A stretch of DNA of 64,000 nucleotides from NCBI RefSeq assembly GCF_945859825.1, contig NZ_CAMAPC010000020.1, positions 1-64,000 on the forward strand. Direction: 5' to 3'. This stretch comes from Pseudoalteromonas holothuriae (lineage in GTDB: Bacteria > Pseudomonadota > Gammaproteobacteria > Enterobacterales > Alteromonadaceae). A program made the translations under genes and the position numbers. Of this stretch, positions 35,901-46,254 are shown in pieces (position 1 is the first letter of the stretch; the number at the start of each line of letters is the position of its first letter). Under the pieces are notes generated by a model. It made no database searches and was not told the DNA's origin. It saw only the letters and a program-made list of their open reading frames with translations.

Positions 35901-36845
35901 ATGATAACGTACATTACTTATCGGATTGCCGCTCTCAGTACTTCTATATTTGTATGCGGGCTCGCAAATGCAACACAACTCGAAGAACAGTTCCCTATAA
36001 CCGAATACCAGCAGTTAAGCGATGGCACTGCCGTCTCGATGCCATTTCATGTTGAAGGTAATTTAACCACCCCTTTTTTATCCATTATTAAAACAAAACA
36101 GGCGAAAAAATTTATTACCCACAGCGAGTTTGAGCCAATCGAAATTAGCTGTGATGGAGTTGGCACAAATCAAAGCATTGGCGTACTTTACTTTCAAGAT
36201 ATAACGAAAAGCCCTGTCGGCGCTTATGCTGAAACGGTTAACACCATTGGTGTAAAACGTAAGACAGCCCCTTCATTGTCTTTACCCTGCTTACCTAAAA
36301 ATGCAACTAAATTAGAACAAATGCAATACCTCCTTGCATCACAACAAATTATGGCGCAAGCGAATGCAAAGAATGTACAACAAGGTCTTCCGTCAGATTA
36401 CGCGATGTACAACCAAGACCTAAAACTAAACAATCCACTTGCAATAAAGGCTGGAAAAGAGATTTGGGGATACCCGAAGTCTAGTGCCGAAATTAACTAC
36501 TGGGTTGGTAAATACTATGTTGACTTACAAGTAGGTAACTTACCTGACTACACACCTATTGTTGAGCTAAGTTATTTACGCAAAGTTGGTTCTCAAACCC
36601 CTTTGTATAGTGTTGGAGACAATGTACTGCCACAGACGCTACTACCTAATAACGAAAAGCAAGCGCAACTAAAAGGCGTATTAAGTTCAAGTTCAGTGTG
36701 GGTGCAGCCATTCATAGGTTACTTTTGGGCAGGTCCATCAAACAGTGCAACTTCAAAAGCGCTGCGTAAAACAGAGTTCTACCCCGTTGCTATCGTTGAA
36801 TATACAAATGTCACAGGTGCAGCTCTAGCGCTTTACGATAAATAA
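35901..36845 (+). CDS. exported acetoacetate-decarboxylase-like protein
   Basis: A 314-residue protein with a signal peptide (ending near ANA, residue 25) and an acetoacetate decarboxylase (ADC) superfamily core: NNPLAIKAGKEIWGYPKSSAEI corresponds to the GREMxxYPKK region of ADC. The Schiff-base Lys equivalent (YPK) is present, but the neighbouring Lys that lowers its pKa in Clostridium ADC is Ser here. True ADCs are cytoplasmic, so an exported homologue with this change probably has a different reaction or only binds ligands. It is monocistronic and followed by a MITE-like repeat. Confidence 0.65.
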   Translation: MITYITYRIAALSTSIFVCGLANATQLEEQFPITEYQQLSDGTAVSMPFHVEGNLTTPFLSIIKTKQAKKFITHSEFEPIEISCDGVGTNQSIGVLYFQDITKSPVGAYAETVNTIGVKRKTAPSLSLPCLPKNATKLEQMQYLLASQQIMAQANAKNVQQGLPSDYAMYNQDLKLNNPLAIKAGKEIWGYPKSSAEINYWVGKYYVDLQVGNLPDYTPIVELSYLRKVGSQTPLYSVGDNVLPQTLLPNNEKQAQLKGVLSSSSVWVQPFIGYFWAGPSNSATSKALRKTEFYPVAIVEYTNVTGAALALYDK

Positions 36846-36898
36846 ACAGCATTTAACAATCGCAATATCTGGTCATTTATTTAATGTAATTGATATGA

Positions 36899-37156
36899 GT
36901 GCGTGTTGATCTTTGAGGTATGATTTTTTCAAATCAAAGGCTTTCATTACAAAAATGAGCTATGTTACATAATAATCTATGTTAATAGCCCATGAAAGTG
37001 CCGTGTAAGCCTCTGGTTGGCAACTTTGGGCTGTCCATTGGGGGTATTTTCCATGATATCACCTGACTTACATATAATAACTATGAATGCAGGTTCAACC
37101 TTAGGAAAATACCCGAATGACTGCTGTGAAAATACACAGCAAAGTTCAACAGTCCT
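36899..37156. mobile_element. diverged MITE-like element, copy B (reverse orientation)
   Basis: Its left end (36899-36922) matches the right-end inverted repeat of the element at 46255-46417 in 22 of 24 bases, and 37043-37156 aligns with the rest of that element read in reverse. It contains about 95 bp of extra sequence (36923-37030) with its own inverted repeats. An internal perfect pair GGTATTTTCC / GGAAAATACC lies at 37043-37052 and 37104-37113. A TA dinucleotide follows the right end (37157-37158); the left TA is lost. No coding capacity. Confidence 0.7.
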
Positions 37157-37195
37157 TAGTTAACTACACATCACAGTTAAACTATTTAATATCAA

Positions 37196-38974
37196 TCAAT
37201 TAGCAAACGGATGCGCAATTCCAGCCCACGCTTTAAATAGTTTTTGCTGTGAGGCGTTTGGTAATGCGATTGCACGTACTTTTTTTCGCTTATCAAAATC
37301 ACTATCCAACACCACATAGGTGCTCATGAGTTTGTCGCGGCGAATGAAGTCTACTTTTACTTTATCACCCCCTTTGAAGTAAGCTAGAGAGTCATTTAAA
37401 TTGTCTCTTACATGATGATCATTGAATGCTACAATCTTGTCAGCAATAGTTAAACCTGCTTGCCAAGCCGAACTATTTCGAGCAACATGCTCAATAGTGA
37501 GTACCTGACCTTCGTTTTTTGTAATTAGGTCTAAACTAGCAATTGGCTTTGCATTTGCAGGGCGTGAAAATTCAAGACCAACATGCTCAAGAAGTATATC
37601 GATATCTAATGCTAGTGGTGAATTAATATGCTGCTCCCACCATTGGCTGTAATCACGACCTGATATGTTTCTTAGTATGTTTTTGACATCATTACTTGTA
37701 AAAGACTTTGGCAGTTGAAACTGTTTATAAAGTTGGCTATGTACATCTTTATAGCTGACTTCGCCGTTACTGTGTGCGAGCAAATCAATATCTAATGCTA
37801 AAGACACCATAGCACCTTCTTGATAGATATTAGTGCTGTAGTTTTTACCATGATCACCACCTTTGTTAATCCATTTATCAAAGCTTGATTCAGCTACAGA
37901 TTGCACCTGTCTGCCTGGCGTTGCCAAATGCTTATTGAGAGTATGGGTTAAGTTGGAAAAAAACTCTTGATAATTGGTGATCCCCACACTGAGCAATAAA
38001 TAGTCTTCTAAATAGCTTGTTGACCCCTCTGATAGCCAAAGCAGATCACTGTAATTCGGGTTTGTGTAATCATAGGGTACTAACCCTGCAGGACGATAAG
38101 CTTTTACATTCCAAGTATGGATAAACTCGTGAGCTGCGGTAGAGATGAAGCTAACATAATCTTCTCGTTTTGCAAATGTGTCTCGATGTCTTTGTATAAT
38201 TGTTGAGTTTATATGCTCTGTTGCACCGCGTGCGCCACTGGTTGAATGCACCATAAATACATAACGCTGGTAAGGGTAGTCATGCCAAATCAGTGAACCT
38301 GTTTTAACTAGTCTCTTTAAGTCCAATAACATTTGGTCGACACTGTAATTCCCCTGCCCCCAAATCACTAATTCATAATCACGTTCATCGACTTTAAACT
38401 TGTGTAGTTCATTAATGCCTGTTTCAATTGGTGAGTCTACTAACGTATCGTAATCTTTCGCCTTAAAACTGTGCTCATCATGTGCAAAGTCCATACCCGA
38501 GACAGAACGCCATTGAGCGGGCACGTCGAGGTCAACAGTCACAGGCTCTTGGCGGAATGACTCAGAAAACATAAAAAAACCTGACGCGTCAATAAATGCG
38601 TGACTATCATCAATATGACGAGCTCGTTTGCCTAATTCATTTGCGTAAACTTGATAACCCACTTGCACCTGTGTTGGGTTATCTAAATGTACCCGCCAGG
38701 TACTTTTATCAATTTTTTCCCAGTTTAGCGCGTCACCATTATGATCTGTCGCATCAAAGTAGCGAATACCATTTGCTAAATTTAACACTTCATAGCGTCC
38801 GGTGCGCCAATCTGGTAGTTTAATGTCTAGATGAGCTTGAGCTGACTTTGGAAATATCACAGAGACATTACCCAAGTGATGCTCGCTCTGCTCAATAACA
38901 AGTTTATATTCAACTTCTGCCAGCGCACTTAACGATAGCAAGCTAAGCGGTAAGAGTAAGTTTTTGACGTTCAT
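37196..38974 (-). CDS. M61-family glycyl aminopeptidase-like metalloprotease with PDZ domain
   Basis: A 592-residue exported protein (signal peptide ending near ALA, residue 19). The N-terminal beta domain covers about 20-180. The zinc site HEFIH is at 282-286 with the third ligand E316 in LSEGSTSYLEDY, and a C-terminal PDZ domain (about 480-560, LTIADKIVAFNDHHVRDNLNDSLAYFKGGDKVKV) follows. This is the standard M61 architecture; characterised members remove N-terminal Gly/Ala residues. It probably works in the periplasm or outside in peptide scavenging. Divergent from the GGDEF gene. Confidence 0.9.
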   Translation of the reverse strand: MNVKNLLLPLSLLSLSALAEVEYKLVIEQSEHHLGNVSVIFPKSAQAHLDIKLPDWRTGRYEVLNLANGIRYFDATDHNGDALNWEKIDKSTWRVHLDNPTQVQVGYQVYANELGKRARHIDDSHAFIDASGFFMFSESFRQEPVTVDLDVPAQWRSVSGMDFAHDEHSFKAKDYDTLVDSPIETGINELHKFKVDERDYELVIWGQGNYSVDQMLLDLKRLVKTGSLIWHDYPYQRYVFMVHSTSGARGATEHINSTIIQRHRDTFAKREDYVSFISTAAHEFIHTWNVKAYRPAGLVPYDYTNPNYSDLLWLSEGSTSYLEDYLLLSVGITNYQEFFSNLTHTLNKHLATPGRQVQSVAESSFDKWINKGGDHGKNYSTNIYQEGAMVSLALDIDLLAHSNGEVSYKDVHSQLYKQFQLPKSFTSNDVKNILRNISGRDYSQWWEQHINSPLALDIDILLEHVGLEFSRPANAKPIASLDLITKNEGQVLTIEHVARNSSAWQAGLTIADKIVAFNDHHVRDNLNDSLAYFKGGDKVKVDFIRRDKLMSTYVVLDSDFDKRKKVRAIALPNASQQKLFKAWAGIAHPFAN

Positions 38975-39151
38975 TATATGACCACGATTAAAAAAATTGC
39001 AAAGAGCATAACAAAACCCAAAGCCTTGTCTAAAAAACTCGGTGAATGGGCTGGGCGTTTTTTAAAAGTAGCTGATACAAAATTCATGAACAAAAATAGA
39101 TAATTGATGTAAACTTAGGTTAAAACATTGTGATGATGGAAGTAGTTAATA

Positions 39152-40705
39152 TTGGTAACTAAAAACTCAGCGCTGCTAGAAAAAAAGCTAGACCAAACTA
39201 TCAAAGCTCGTAAAGCACTTGAAACAGCGCGTAAACATCAAGTAGATGTATTGTCTAACTTTGCAGTAAAGCTATCTTTAAGCTGTAAGGGCCAAGATGT
39301 GGCGCTGGATAACCAGCTGGCTAAATTTCGCAGCGCTTTACAAAAAGGTATGGATTTTGAAGCTTTTGAACCCTTAATAGAAAGCATGAGTGAAACACTC
39401 AAGCATCAAGAAGCAACAAATTCTGCCAATAGCCGAGCATTGCAACAGAGTATTACTCAAGCAGGAAAGCAACTACAAAAAATAAAAGGCTTACCTGACG
39501 ATGGACGAAGAAAACTGCGCTTTTTGCTAGACAACGAACTCAGTAATATCAATGCAGCTAATGATTATATTCCAGTAATAGAAAAACTCTCTGACATCTA
39601 CCAAAAAGCGTTACAGTTAAAAGTTTTAAAAACTCAATCCGCAAGTGATGATGATACAAGTGCACTCCAAGCGCCAGAAATTGCTAATGAGTTGATGAAT
39701 TTAGCCAATGAACTAACTTTTGACGAAGATGTGTCGCAAGAAGTTAAGGTAATAAAAGACGACATTAACTTAAGTGATGGCGTTGACTCACTGCTAAATT
39801 CTGCTTTAAATATTATAAAAGTGATTGTTAAAAGTATCAGCCGAGAGAGACAATCTGCACAAGGTTTTTTAGTTTCTTTAAACCAAACTCTAGAAGAGCT
39901 AAACAGTTCAATTGTAGCAACAACCAAACACTCACAAAGTGTTAATAAGAAAATCACCAATTTAAACAAACAGATAGAATCAAAAATTCAAAGCCTCAAT
40001 TCACGCACGCAAAAGGCGACATCAATTAGTGAGCTTAAGAGTTTGGTTGATGATGAGCTAAAGTTACTTAGTCAGGATTTGATCGAACGTGAACGAATAG
40101 AAAGCCTTGATAAACAAGCGCTATATGAAAATTTTAATAAAATTAACGACCGCATAAATATATTAGAAACAAAAGTTAATACATATAAAAAGCGCTTATC
40201 TGAACAGCGTTTTAAAAGTTTATTAGATGGATTAACAAAATTACCTAATCGCTCTGCATTTGATGATAGATTTAATCAAGAGTTTCATCTGTTTGGAGTG
40301 AATAAAGGTGATATGACATTAGTCGTTATTGATGTCGATCACTTTAAGTCAATTAATGATAAATATGGTCATAGTGCAGGTGATAAAACACTGCAAGTAA
40401 TTGCCAGAGCATTGAAAAAGTCTATCAGGAAAACTGATTTTATAGCCCGTTATGGTGGCGAAGAGTTTGTAGTACTGATGCCTGGAATGAATGTTCAACA
40501 TGCTAAACCTGCATTAGAAAAATTACGTAATGCAATTAAGTCGATCCCTTTTAAGTTTAAAGAGACGCAAGTACAAATCACCATATCTTTAGGCGCAACA
40601 CAGTTTAAAGAAGGTGATACACCGCTTTCAGCATTTGATAGAGCTGATAGCGCTCTTTACGAGGCAAAAAATAGTGGTAGAGACCGGCTATGCCTTCGTG
40701 AATAA
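39152..40705 (+). CDS. diguanylate cyclase (GGDEF), cytoplasmic
   Basis: A 517-residue soluble protein. The N-terminal 345 residues or so are helical and coiled-coil rich with no membrane segment or named sensor domain; the C-terminal GGDEF domain has the active motif GGEEF (435-439) and an RxxD inhibitory site (RKTD, 426-429) five residues before it. It should make c-di-GMP from two GTP with product inhibition. Translation appears to start at TTG with GGAAG 9 nt upstream. It lies 14 bp before ppnN and may lead the ppnN-xni-DUF3192 transcription unit, an unusual partner for nucleotide metabolism. Confidence 0.88.
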   Translation: MVTKNSALLEKKLDQTIKARKALETARKHQVDVLSNFAVKLSLSCKGQDVALDNQLAKFRSALQKGMDFEAFEPLIESMSETLKHQEATNSANSRALQQSITQAGKQLQKIKGLPDDGRRKLRFLLDNELSNINAANDYIPVIEKLSDIYQKALQLKVLKTQSASDDDTSALQAPEIANELMNLANELTFDEDVSQEVKVIKDDINLSDGVDSLLNSALNIIKVIVKSISRERQSAQGFLVSLNQTLEELNSSIVATTKHSQSVNKKITNLNKQIESKIQSLNSRTQKATSISELKSLVDDELKLLSQDLIERERIESLDKQALYENFNKINDRINILETKVNTYKKRLSEQRFKSLLDGLTKLPNRSAFDDRFNQEFHLFGVNKGDMTLVVIDVDHFKSINDKYGHSAGDKTLQVIARALKKSIRKTDFIARYGGEEFVVLMPGMNVQHAKPALEKLRNAIKSIPFKFKETQVQITISLGATQFKEGDTPLSAFDRADSALYEAKNSGRDRLCLRE

Positions 40706-40719
40706 CAAGGAGAATGCCT

Positions 40720-42063
40720 ATGCAAGTACAGTTAAACCCGACTGGTGTACTAAACCTACTATCTCAACTTGAGGTAGATTTACTTGAACAATCGTCAAAT
40801 AGTGAGCGGTATAGACTATTTAGAAATTGTGCTTTGGCTGTATTGAATGTTGGCAGTCACACCGACTCCAGTTCTGAAATTTATAATAAGTACCACGATT
40901 TTGATATAAAGTTGATTGCTCGTGAACGCGGAATTAAGATTGAACTGACAAACCCACCTAAAACAGCGTTTGTAGATAAAGAAATTATTCTTGGTATTCA
41001 TGAGCATATTTTTTCAGTTATTAGAGATATATTATTTATTTGCCAACGTCATCAAGAGCAGATCAACACCCCTCGGGAGATAACCCACATGGTCTTTGAT
41101 ATGCTACGTAACGCAGGTGCTTTGGAAGTTAATTGCGACCCAAATATTGTTACGTGTTGGGGCGGCCATTCAATAAATGAAGTTGAATATAGATATACCA
41201 AAGAGGTTGGCTATCAACTTGGTTTACGTGGCTTAAATATTTGCACCGGCTGTGGGCCTGGCGCGATGAAGGGGCCAATGAAGGGCGCAACAATTGGTCA
41301 TGCAAAACAACGAATTAACAGTAATCGTTATTTGGGACTGACCGAACCAAGTATAATCGCTGCTGAGCCACCCAATCCTATTGTAAATGAACTGGTGATA
41401 TTGCCAGATATAGAAAAACGCCTTGAAGCGTTTGTTCGTACCGCACATGGCATTATCATTTTTCCAGGGGGAGCAGGAACAGCCGAAGAGCTACTCTATT
41501 TGTTAGGTATTTTGTTGCACCCGGATAATCAAAAGCAGTGTCTACCTGTTATTTTGACAGGCCCAAAGGAATCTGCGCAGTACTTTGAAGAGATCTGTAT
41601 GTTTGTAAAAAGTACGCTTGGAGAGGCTGCATTAGGTAAATTTGAAGTAATTGTTGATGACCCAGCTTTGGTTGCTCAAAAATTGAAAATCGGTATGAAA
41701 GAGGTAAGAGAGTATCGCAAAGCGCAAGGTGACGCATATTATTTTAATTGGACATTAAAAATCGATAATGAATTTCAAATGCCTTTTGCTCCAACTCATG
41801 AAAACATGGCAGCATTAGACTTACACCTGTCTCAACCTACTCAACAGCTAGCAGCCAATCTACGTCGTGCATTTTCTGGTATTGTTGCCGGTAATGTTAA
41901 AGATGAAGGTATTCAAGCGATTAAACAACATGGTCCATACACTCTCAGTGGTGACACGTCTTTGATGAAAGATATGGATAAACTGTTGCGCGCGTTTGTT
42001 GAACAAGGCCGAATGAAACTGCCAGGCAGTAAATATGTGCCTTGCTACCAAATAAAAGCATGA
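40720..42063 (+). CDS. ppnN: pyrimidine/purine nucleotide 5'-monophosphate nucleosidase
   Basis: Hydrolyses nucleoside monophosphates to base plus ribose-5-phosphate. The 447-residue protein matches E. coli PpnN (YgdH, 454 aa): N-terminal [12 protein letters not shown]...[16 protein letters not shown], the LOG-type active-site motif [15 protein letters not shown], and [15 protein letters not shown] choose the second ATG (40720) because AAGGAGA ends immediately before the first one. PpnN of E. coli is regulated by (p)ppGpp. Its stop overlaps the xni start. Confidence 0.93.
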   Translation: MQVQLNPTGVLNLLSQLEVDLLEQSSNSERYRLFRNCALAVLNVGSHTDSSSEIYNKYHDFDIKLIARERGIKIELTNPPKTAFVDKEIILGIHEHIFSVIRDILFICQRHQEQINTPREITHMVFDMLRNAGALEVNCDPNIVTCWGGHSINEVEYRYTKEVGYQLGLRGLNICTGCGPGAMKGPMKGATIGHAKQRINSNRYLGLTEPSIIAAEPPNPIVNELVILPDIEKRLEAFVRTAHGIIIFPGGAGTAEELLYLLGILLHPDNQKQCLPVILTGPKESAQYFEEICMFVKSTLGEAALGKFEVIVDDPALVAQKLKIGMKEVREYRKAQGDAYYFNWTLKIDNEFQMPFAPTHENMAALDLHLSQPTQQLAANLRRAFSGIVAGNVKDEGIQAIKQHGPYTLSGDTSLMKDMDKLLRAFVEQGRMKLPGSKYVPCYQIKA

Positions 42064-42848
42064 AAGCAAAAATAGTATTAATAGATGCGCTGAATTTGAT
42101 TCGGCGCATCTATGCTGTTGATGAGCAGCAAAATCACCGAAGCGCGCAGCAAACTCTAATATCTTGTAAAAGCCGAGTTAGTCACGCAACAAAGAAGTTA
42201 TTGTCTTTAACTGATGCAAGCCATGCAATTGCTGTTTTTGATGGTCAAAAAAGCTGGCGCTATCATTTTTATGCTAAGTACAAACATAGCCGTAAACCTA
42301 TGCCCGAGCAGTTGGCAAATAATCTGGAGTTTATTTCACAGGCTTTTGTTGAACAAGGGATCACCGTATATAAACCTGAGCAAGATGAAGCGGATGACGT
42401 GATTGCGACATTAGCCTGCAAGGCCAGTGACGCCGCAGTTCAGTCTGTTATCGTGTCAACTGATAAAGGATTTTACCCTTTATTGAGTAATAACATTACT
42501 ATTTATGATTACTTCAAACGAGATTGGCTGACTGATAATTACATCATTGAACGATTTGGTGTGAATAAACACCAACTCATAGACTTTTGGGCGCTTGCTG
42601 GTGATAAAACCAATGATATCCCTGGAGTGGCTGGAATTGGACAAAAATCGGCATGCCAACTTATAAACGGCTATCGCGATATCGCAGTTGCAATTGATGA
42701 CCCCAATTGCAAACCAGCCATCAAAAAGAAACTCACTATTGGCATGGATGATTATGTTATTAGTAAGCAGTTGGTTACTTTGCGAAAAGATATACACCTT
42801 GGGTTTAACATGAAACAGTTACGGCTTAATCAACATGATATGGTTTAG
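42060..42848 (+). CDS. xni: flap endonuclease Xni (ExoIX)
   Basis: A 262-residue member of the 5'-nuclease family without a polymerase domain. Acidic metal-site motifs are present ([31 protein letters not shown]) together with the helix-hairpin-helix segment ([18 protein letters not shown]). It is involved in DNA flap processing, auxiliary to Pol I. ATG overlaps the ppnN stop as ATGA, implying translational coupling; the same pair of genes is close together in E. coli. Confidence 0.92.
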   Translation: MKAKIVLIDALNLIRRIYAVDEQQNHRSAQQTLISCKSRVSHATKKLLSLTDASHAIAVFDGQKSWRYHFYAKYKHSRKPMPEQLANNLEFISQAFVEQGITVYKPEQDEADDVIATLACKASDAAVQSVIVSTDKGFYPLLSNNITIYDYFKRDWLTDNYIIERFGVNKHQLIDFWALAGDKTNDIPGVAGIGQKSACQLINGYRDIAVAIDDPNCKPAIKKKLTIGMDDYVISKQLVTLRKDIHLGFNMKQLRLNQHDMV

Positions 42849-42914
42849 TCGCATCTTCATTTGTCTCAGTCTATGCTCTGTTATACTCTCACACGGTGTT
42901 CAGGTGAGTTTTTT

Positions 42915-43298
42915 ATGATCAAAAAAGTATTACAGTATATTATTTTAGGCCTAGCTGTTTATGCGGCAATCGTGATGTTAGTCATTAATTTTTATAAAGA
43001 CGACCCGCAAGCTATGATTTGGCAAGACCGAGAAGCATTTAATAATCGATATATCAATAAACTAAAGCCAGAACAGAGCGTGCAAATCGACCAAGTATTA
43101 GAAACGCTTGGTAGTCCAGACCTTACTTACGTAAAGAAACAACCAAGTAAAATGTTGCAGATTGTTTATTACCGAACTCAGTTAGTTAAACCAGATGGGA
43201 TCACGACACAAGATGAGTGCACAGGCTTGTTGTTTGAAAACGGCAAACTTATTTTATGGGGGCCAGCAGCAAACGTGGCTTATGAAAAGGCATTGTAG
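42915..43298 (+). CDS. DUF3192 membrane-anchored protein
   Basis: A 127-residue protein with one N-terminal membrane helix (VLQYIILGLAVYAAIVMLVINF) and a small extracytoplasmic domain with the family pattern (LETLGSPDLTYVKK, LLFENGKLILWG) resembling a BamE/SmpA-like alpha/beta fold. DUF3192 genes often accompany xni/ppnN in Alteromonadales and Vibrionales; function unknown. Start chosen at ATG with AGGTGAG upstream. Confidence 0.75.
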   Translation: MIKKVLQYIILGLAVYAAIVMLVINFYKDDPQAMIWQDREAFNNRYINKLKPEQSVQIDQVLETLGSPDLTYVKKQPSKMLQIVYYRTQLVKPDGITTQDECTGLLFENGKLILWGPAANVAYEKAL

Positions 43299-43300
43299 CT

Positions 43301-44992
43301 ATGTCAGACTTCAAGCCTAACCCAACACACCTAAAACGTTTATTTGAACATACTCACCAAGCGCTGAGATTATATTACAACAAACAAAAGTGGTCAGCGA
43401 TTTACCCGACGCTGACTCAATTAGCTGAACGTTTTGTTTTATGTTATCAAACACAGCCTAATGCAATGCATGCACACTTACAGTTTTACGCGGCTGATTA
43501 TGGTTACACAACAAATTTAACAGTTAACCAATGCATATTAGTTTGCGCATTCTGCTATGCGAATGGATATAACGAGGCGTTTACTGAAGAGCTTGTGATT
43601 GCAGCCTTGAGTGACTATTTGTGTTGCTCTAATGAAACCAATAAAATTGCTCGCTCTGCGGTGTTAAGTAAACAAGAGAGCAAGTTAGTCCAGTTACGTC
43701 ATCAATTTGTTCTTAAAATGCTAGATAGCGCCAATGTACCGCAAGGGCAAATGCAGCGCATCTTATCTCGACTCGACAAATATAGTACGGCAATCACAGG
43801 CCAAAAAGCACTCCCTTTGTATGATAATACAAGTATCTTGGTCACATTGGCAAAGCGAATTGCCAAAGCAATTACACCTAGACCGAATGTCAAAACTTTT
43901 ACCATTGTACAAGCAATCAAGTCACTATACCTTGGCACTCATAATGAATTTGCACAACTATCATTGTCAGCCCTCGCTAAGCAAATTGTTTTGTACCCTG
44001 GTGGTTCCTTGGTTAAATATAAAGGGCAAAGCGCGTTAATTTTATCTGCTACTCATAATGGCCATTTATTGGTGTTGTTAGATAATAACCGCGCAGTCGG
44101 TATGATTAAAACAAACAAGCGTTTTACGCCACTTTATCAACCTATTTCCACATCTGATAAAACTTTGCTCTATTCAATATGGTTTAATGAGCAAATGCCA
44201 GAACCAATCATGTCCGAGCACCAACGAGTAGATATTTGGCAAGCTATTTCTGATTTAGGTAAACATCAATTTTTAGAATTTAAGGCAATAGAAAAAGCGA
44301 TTACGCCATTTTCACAGATTAAACTAGCACTGCAAGTAGCAGCGAGGCAATATAATCGTCAGGGCCAAAAAGCAACGACAGTTCGTCATTGTTTAACAAT
44401 GGTTGGTTTAGATATCGCAGGGCTACTTTGCCAACGGGTGCTATTGGAGACATTAATTTCTGAACTTCATCACCCTTTTGCCAATGATGTGTGGCACAAA
44501 TATAATCATATTAATAAAGTAATTATGGTTCTATTAAGCCATGCCCAAGGCGAACAGTTTGAAAGGTTATTAAGCCCCTTTACAGCAGCAATTTACTTTA
44601 TTCTTTATCAGCATAGTACTGCAGTAATGCGACGTGTTATACCTTGTACAGAAGAAGTCGCAGACAAAGGTATATCGATTGCACATTTATTTGGTTTTGG
44701 ACGATTGAGTGAAGCTAAATTAACATCATACATTGAAAGTTACTTTAAGTACTCTGATACGCATCAAGCTTTTCTAGAAACTGAAGCTAAGGATAAGCAA
44801 ACTTTAAGTGAAGATGCTCGACATATAATAGCAATTAAGTTGCTGGCTATTTATACATTAGGTGAATCGCAAACTATTAGTGCATGGCAAAAACAGCTAT
44901 TAGAAGATGTACTTAAAAAGATGCAATGGCAGTCTCTTGCAAGTTTCTGTGATGCTTTTATTGCTCATAGCCCAAGCTGTAGTATTGATTAG
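43301..44992 (+). CDS. uncharacterised protein with degenerate HD-GYP/HDOD-like regions
   Basis: A 563-residue soluble protein. Residues about 210-285 (YPGGSLVKYKGQSALILSATHNGHLLVLL) resemble the segment that ends HD-GYP domains, but no HD metal dyad or GYP motif is found in the preceding helical region, so phosphodiesterase activity is unlikely. The C-terminal half is helical, with a stretch (VRHCLTMVGLDIAGLLCQRVLLETLISELHH) reminiscent of HDOD domains. It starts 2 bp after the DUF3192 stop and ends a run that begins with a c-di-GMP cyclase; a c-di-GMP-related or signalling role is only a guess. Confidence 0.45.
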   Translation: MSDFKPNPTHLKRLFEHTHQALRLYYNKQKWSAIYPTLTQLAERFVLCYQTQPNAMHAHLQFYAADYGYTTNLTVNQCILVCAFCYANGYNEAFTEELVIAALSDYLCCSNETNKIARSAVLSKQESKLVQLRHQFVLKMLDSANVPQGQMQRILSRLDKYSTAITGQKALPLYDNTSILVTLAKRIAKAITPRPNVKTFTIVQAIKSLYLGTHNEFAQLSLSALAKQIVLYPGGSLVKYKGQSALILSATHNGHLLVLLDNNRAVGMIKTNKRFTPLYQPISTSDKTLLYSIWFNEQMPEPIMSEHQRVDIWQAISDLGKHQFLEFKAIEKAITPFSQIKLALQVAARQYNRQGQKATTVRHCLTMVGLDIAGLLCQRVLLETLISELHHPFANDVWHKYNHINKVIMVLLSHAQGEQFERLLSPFTAAIYFILYQHSTAVMRRVIPCTEEVADKGISIAHLFGFGRLSEAKLTSYIESYFKYSDTHQAFLETEAKDKQTLSEDARHIIAIKLLAIYTLGESQTISAWQKQLLEDVLKKMQWQSLASFCDAFIAHSPSCSID

Positions 44993-45235
44993 CCGTAAAC
45001 ATAATCTGGATGGCTAACTTCGCTTGCCATTTACATAATAAATAGAGTTAATACTAAGCATAAGCGATATTTATGGCTTATTTTAATTCCTTGCTGGTAT
45101 AAGTAGGCATAAATTGTTATAAAACGCGCTTAAATTTTCAAGCGAACACACACCTTCCCTTTTTGTTTACTAAACTTCTCAGTAGTGCCCATTGGGTATG
45201 GTGTAACAAATACTTTTGATAAAGGAAAAACCAGA

Positions 45236-46243
45236 ATGGCAAAGCAAACCATTACCGTAATTAAAGGCGACGGCATAGGTCCTAGCATCATTGACTCTGC
45301 AATTGAAATTTTAAATGCAGCAGGGTGTGATTTCGACTATGAGTTCGTAGATGCAGGTCTTGCAGCACTAGAAAAAACTGGTGAGCTACTTCCTAAAGAT
45401 ACTCTAGAAGTGATTGAAAAAAACAAGATTACTTTAAAAGGTCCTTTAACAACTCCGGTAGGTGAAGGTTTTACTTCTATTAATGTAACATTGCGCAAAC
45501 AGTTTGGGCTTTACGCAAACGTTCGCCCTGTAAAGTCATTTGAAGGCACTAAAGCGCGCTATGATGACATTGATATCATCACTGTACGTGAAAACACACA
45601 GGGTATGTACTCTGGTTTAGGTCAGGTTGTTTCGGATGACGGCAATGAAGCCGAAGCTATGTCAAAAATTACACGCGAAGGTGCTGAAAAAATCGTAACT
45701 TTTGCGTATGAATTAGCAACCCGTGAAGGCCGTAAGAAGGTTACCGCAGTTCATAAAGCAAATATTTTGAAATCAACCTCAGGTTTGTTCTTGAAAGTAG
45801 CGCGTGAAGTGGGCGAGCGTTATCCAGACATTGAATCTGCCGAGATGATTGTAGATGCAACCTGTATGAAATTAGTAATGACCCCAGAAGAGTTTGATGT
45901 AATTGTTACTACAAACCTTTTCGGTGACATTCTATCTGATCTGTGTGCAGGTCTTGTTGGTGGTTTAGGTATGGCTCCAGGTGCAAACATTGGTGAGAAC
46001 GCAGCTATTTTTGAAGCGGTTCACGGTAGTGCTCCTGATATTGCGGGTAAGAACCTTGCTAACCCAACTTCTGTGATCTTGGCATCAATTCAAATGCTTG
46101 AGTACCTAGAAATGGGTGAAACAGCAGAACGTATTAGAAGTGCAGTGGCTGATGTTATCAAAACTGGTGATCGTACTACGCGTGACTTAGGTGGTAATCA
46201 TGGTACAACTGATTTCACACAGGCCGTGATTGAACGTTTGTAA
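45236..46243 (+). CDS. NAD-type isocitrate dehydrogenase
   Basis: A 335-residue isocitrate/isopropylmalate dehydrogenase. Substrate motif SINVTLRKQFGLYANVRP (Ser81, Asn83, Arg87) fits isocitrate. The cofactor loop HGSAPDIAGKNLANP has Asp268, Ile269 and Ala275 where E. coli NADP enzyme has Lys344, Tyr345 and Val351; these are the residues known to switch preference to NAD. It is therefore the NAD enzyme of the TCA cycle, or a close relative. I start at ATG 45236 (AAGGA upstream); an earlier in-frame start adds 17 unrelated residues. A MITE begins 11 bp after the stop. Confidence 0.88.
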   Translation: MAKQTITVIKGDGIGPSIIDSAIEILNAAGCDFDYEFVDAGLAALEKTGELLPKDTLEVIEKNKITLKGPLTTPVGEGFTSINVTLRKQFGLYANVRPVKSFEGTKARYDDIDIITVRENTQGMYSGLGQVVSDDGNEAEAMSKITREGAEKIVTFAYELATREGRKKVTAVHKANILKSTSGLFLKVAREVGERYPDIESAEMIVDATCMKLVMTPEEFDVIVTTNLFGDILSDLCAGLVGGLGMAPGANIGENAAIFEAVHGSAPDIAGKNLANPTSVILASIQMLEYLEMGETAERIRSAVADVIKTGDRTTRDLGGNHGTTDFTQAVIERL

Positions 46244-46254
46244 ATCGTAATGTA

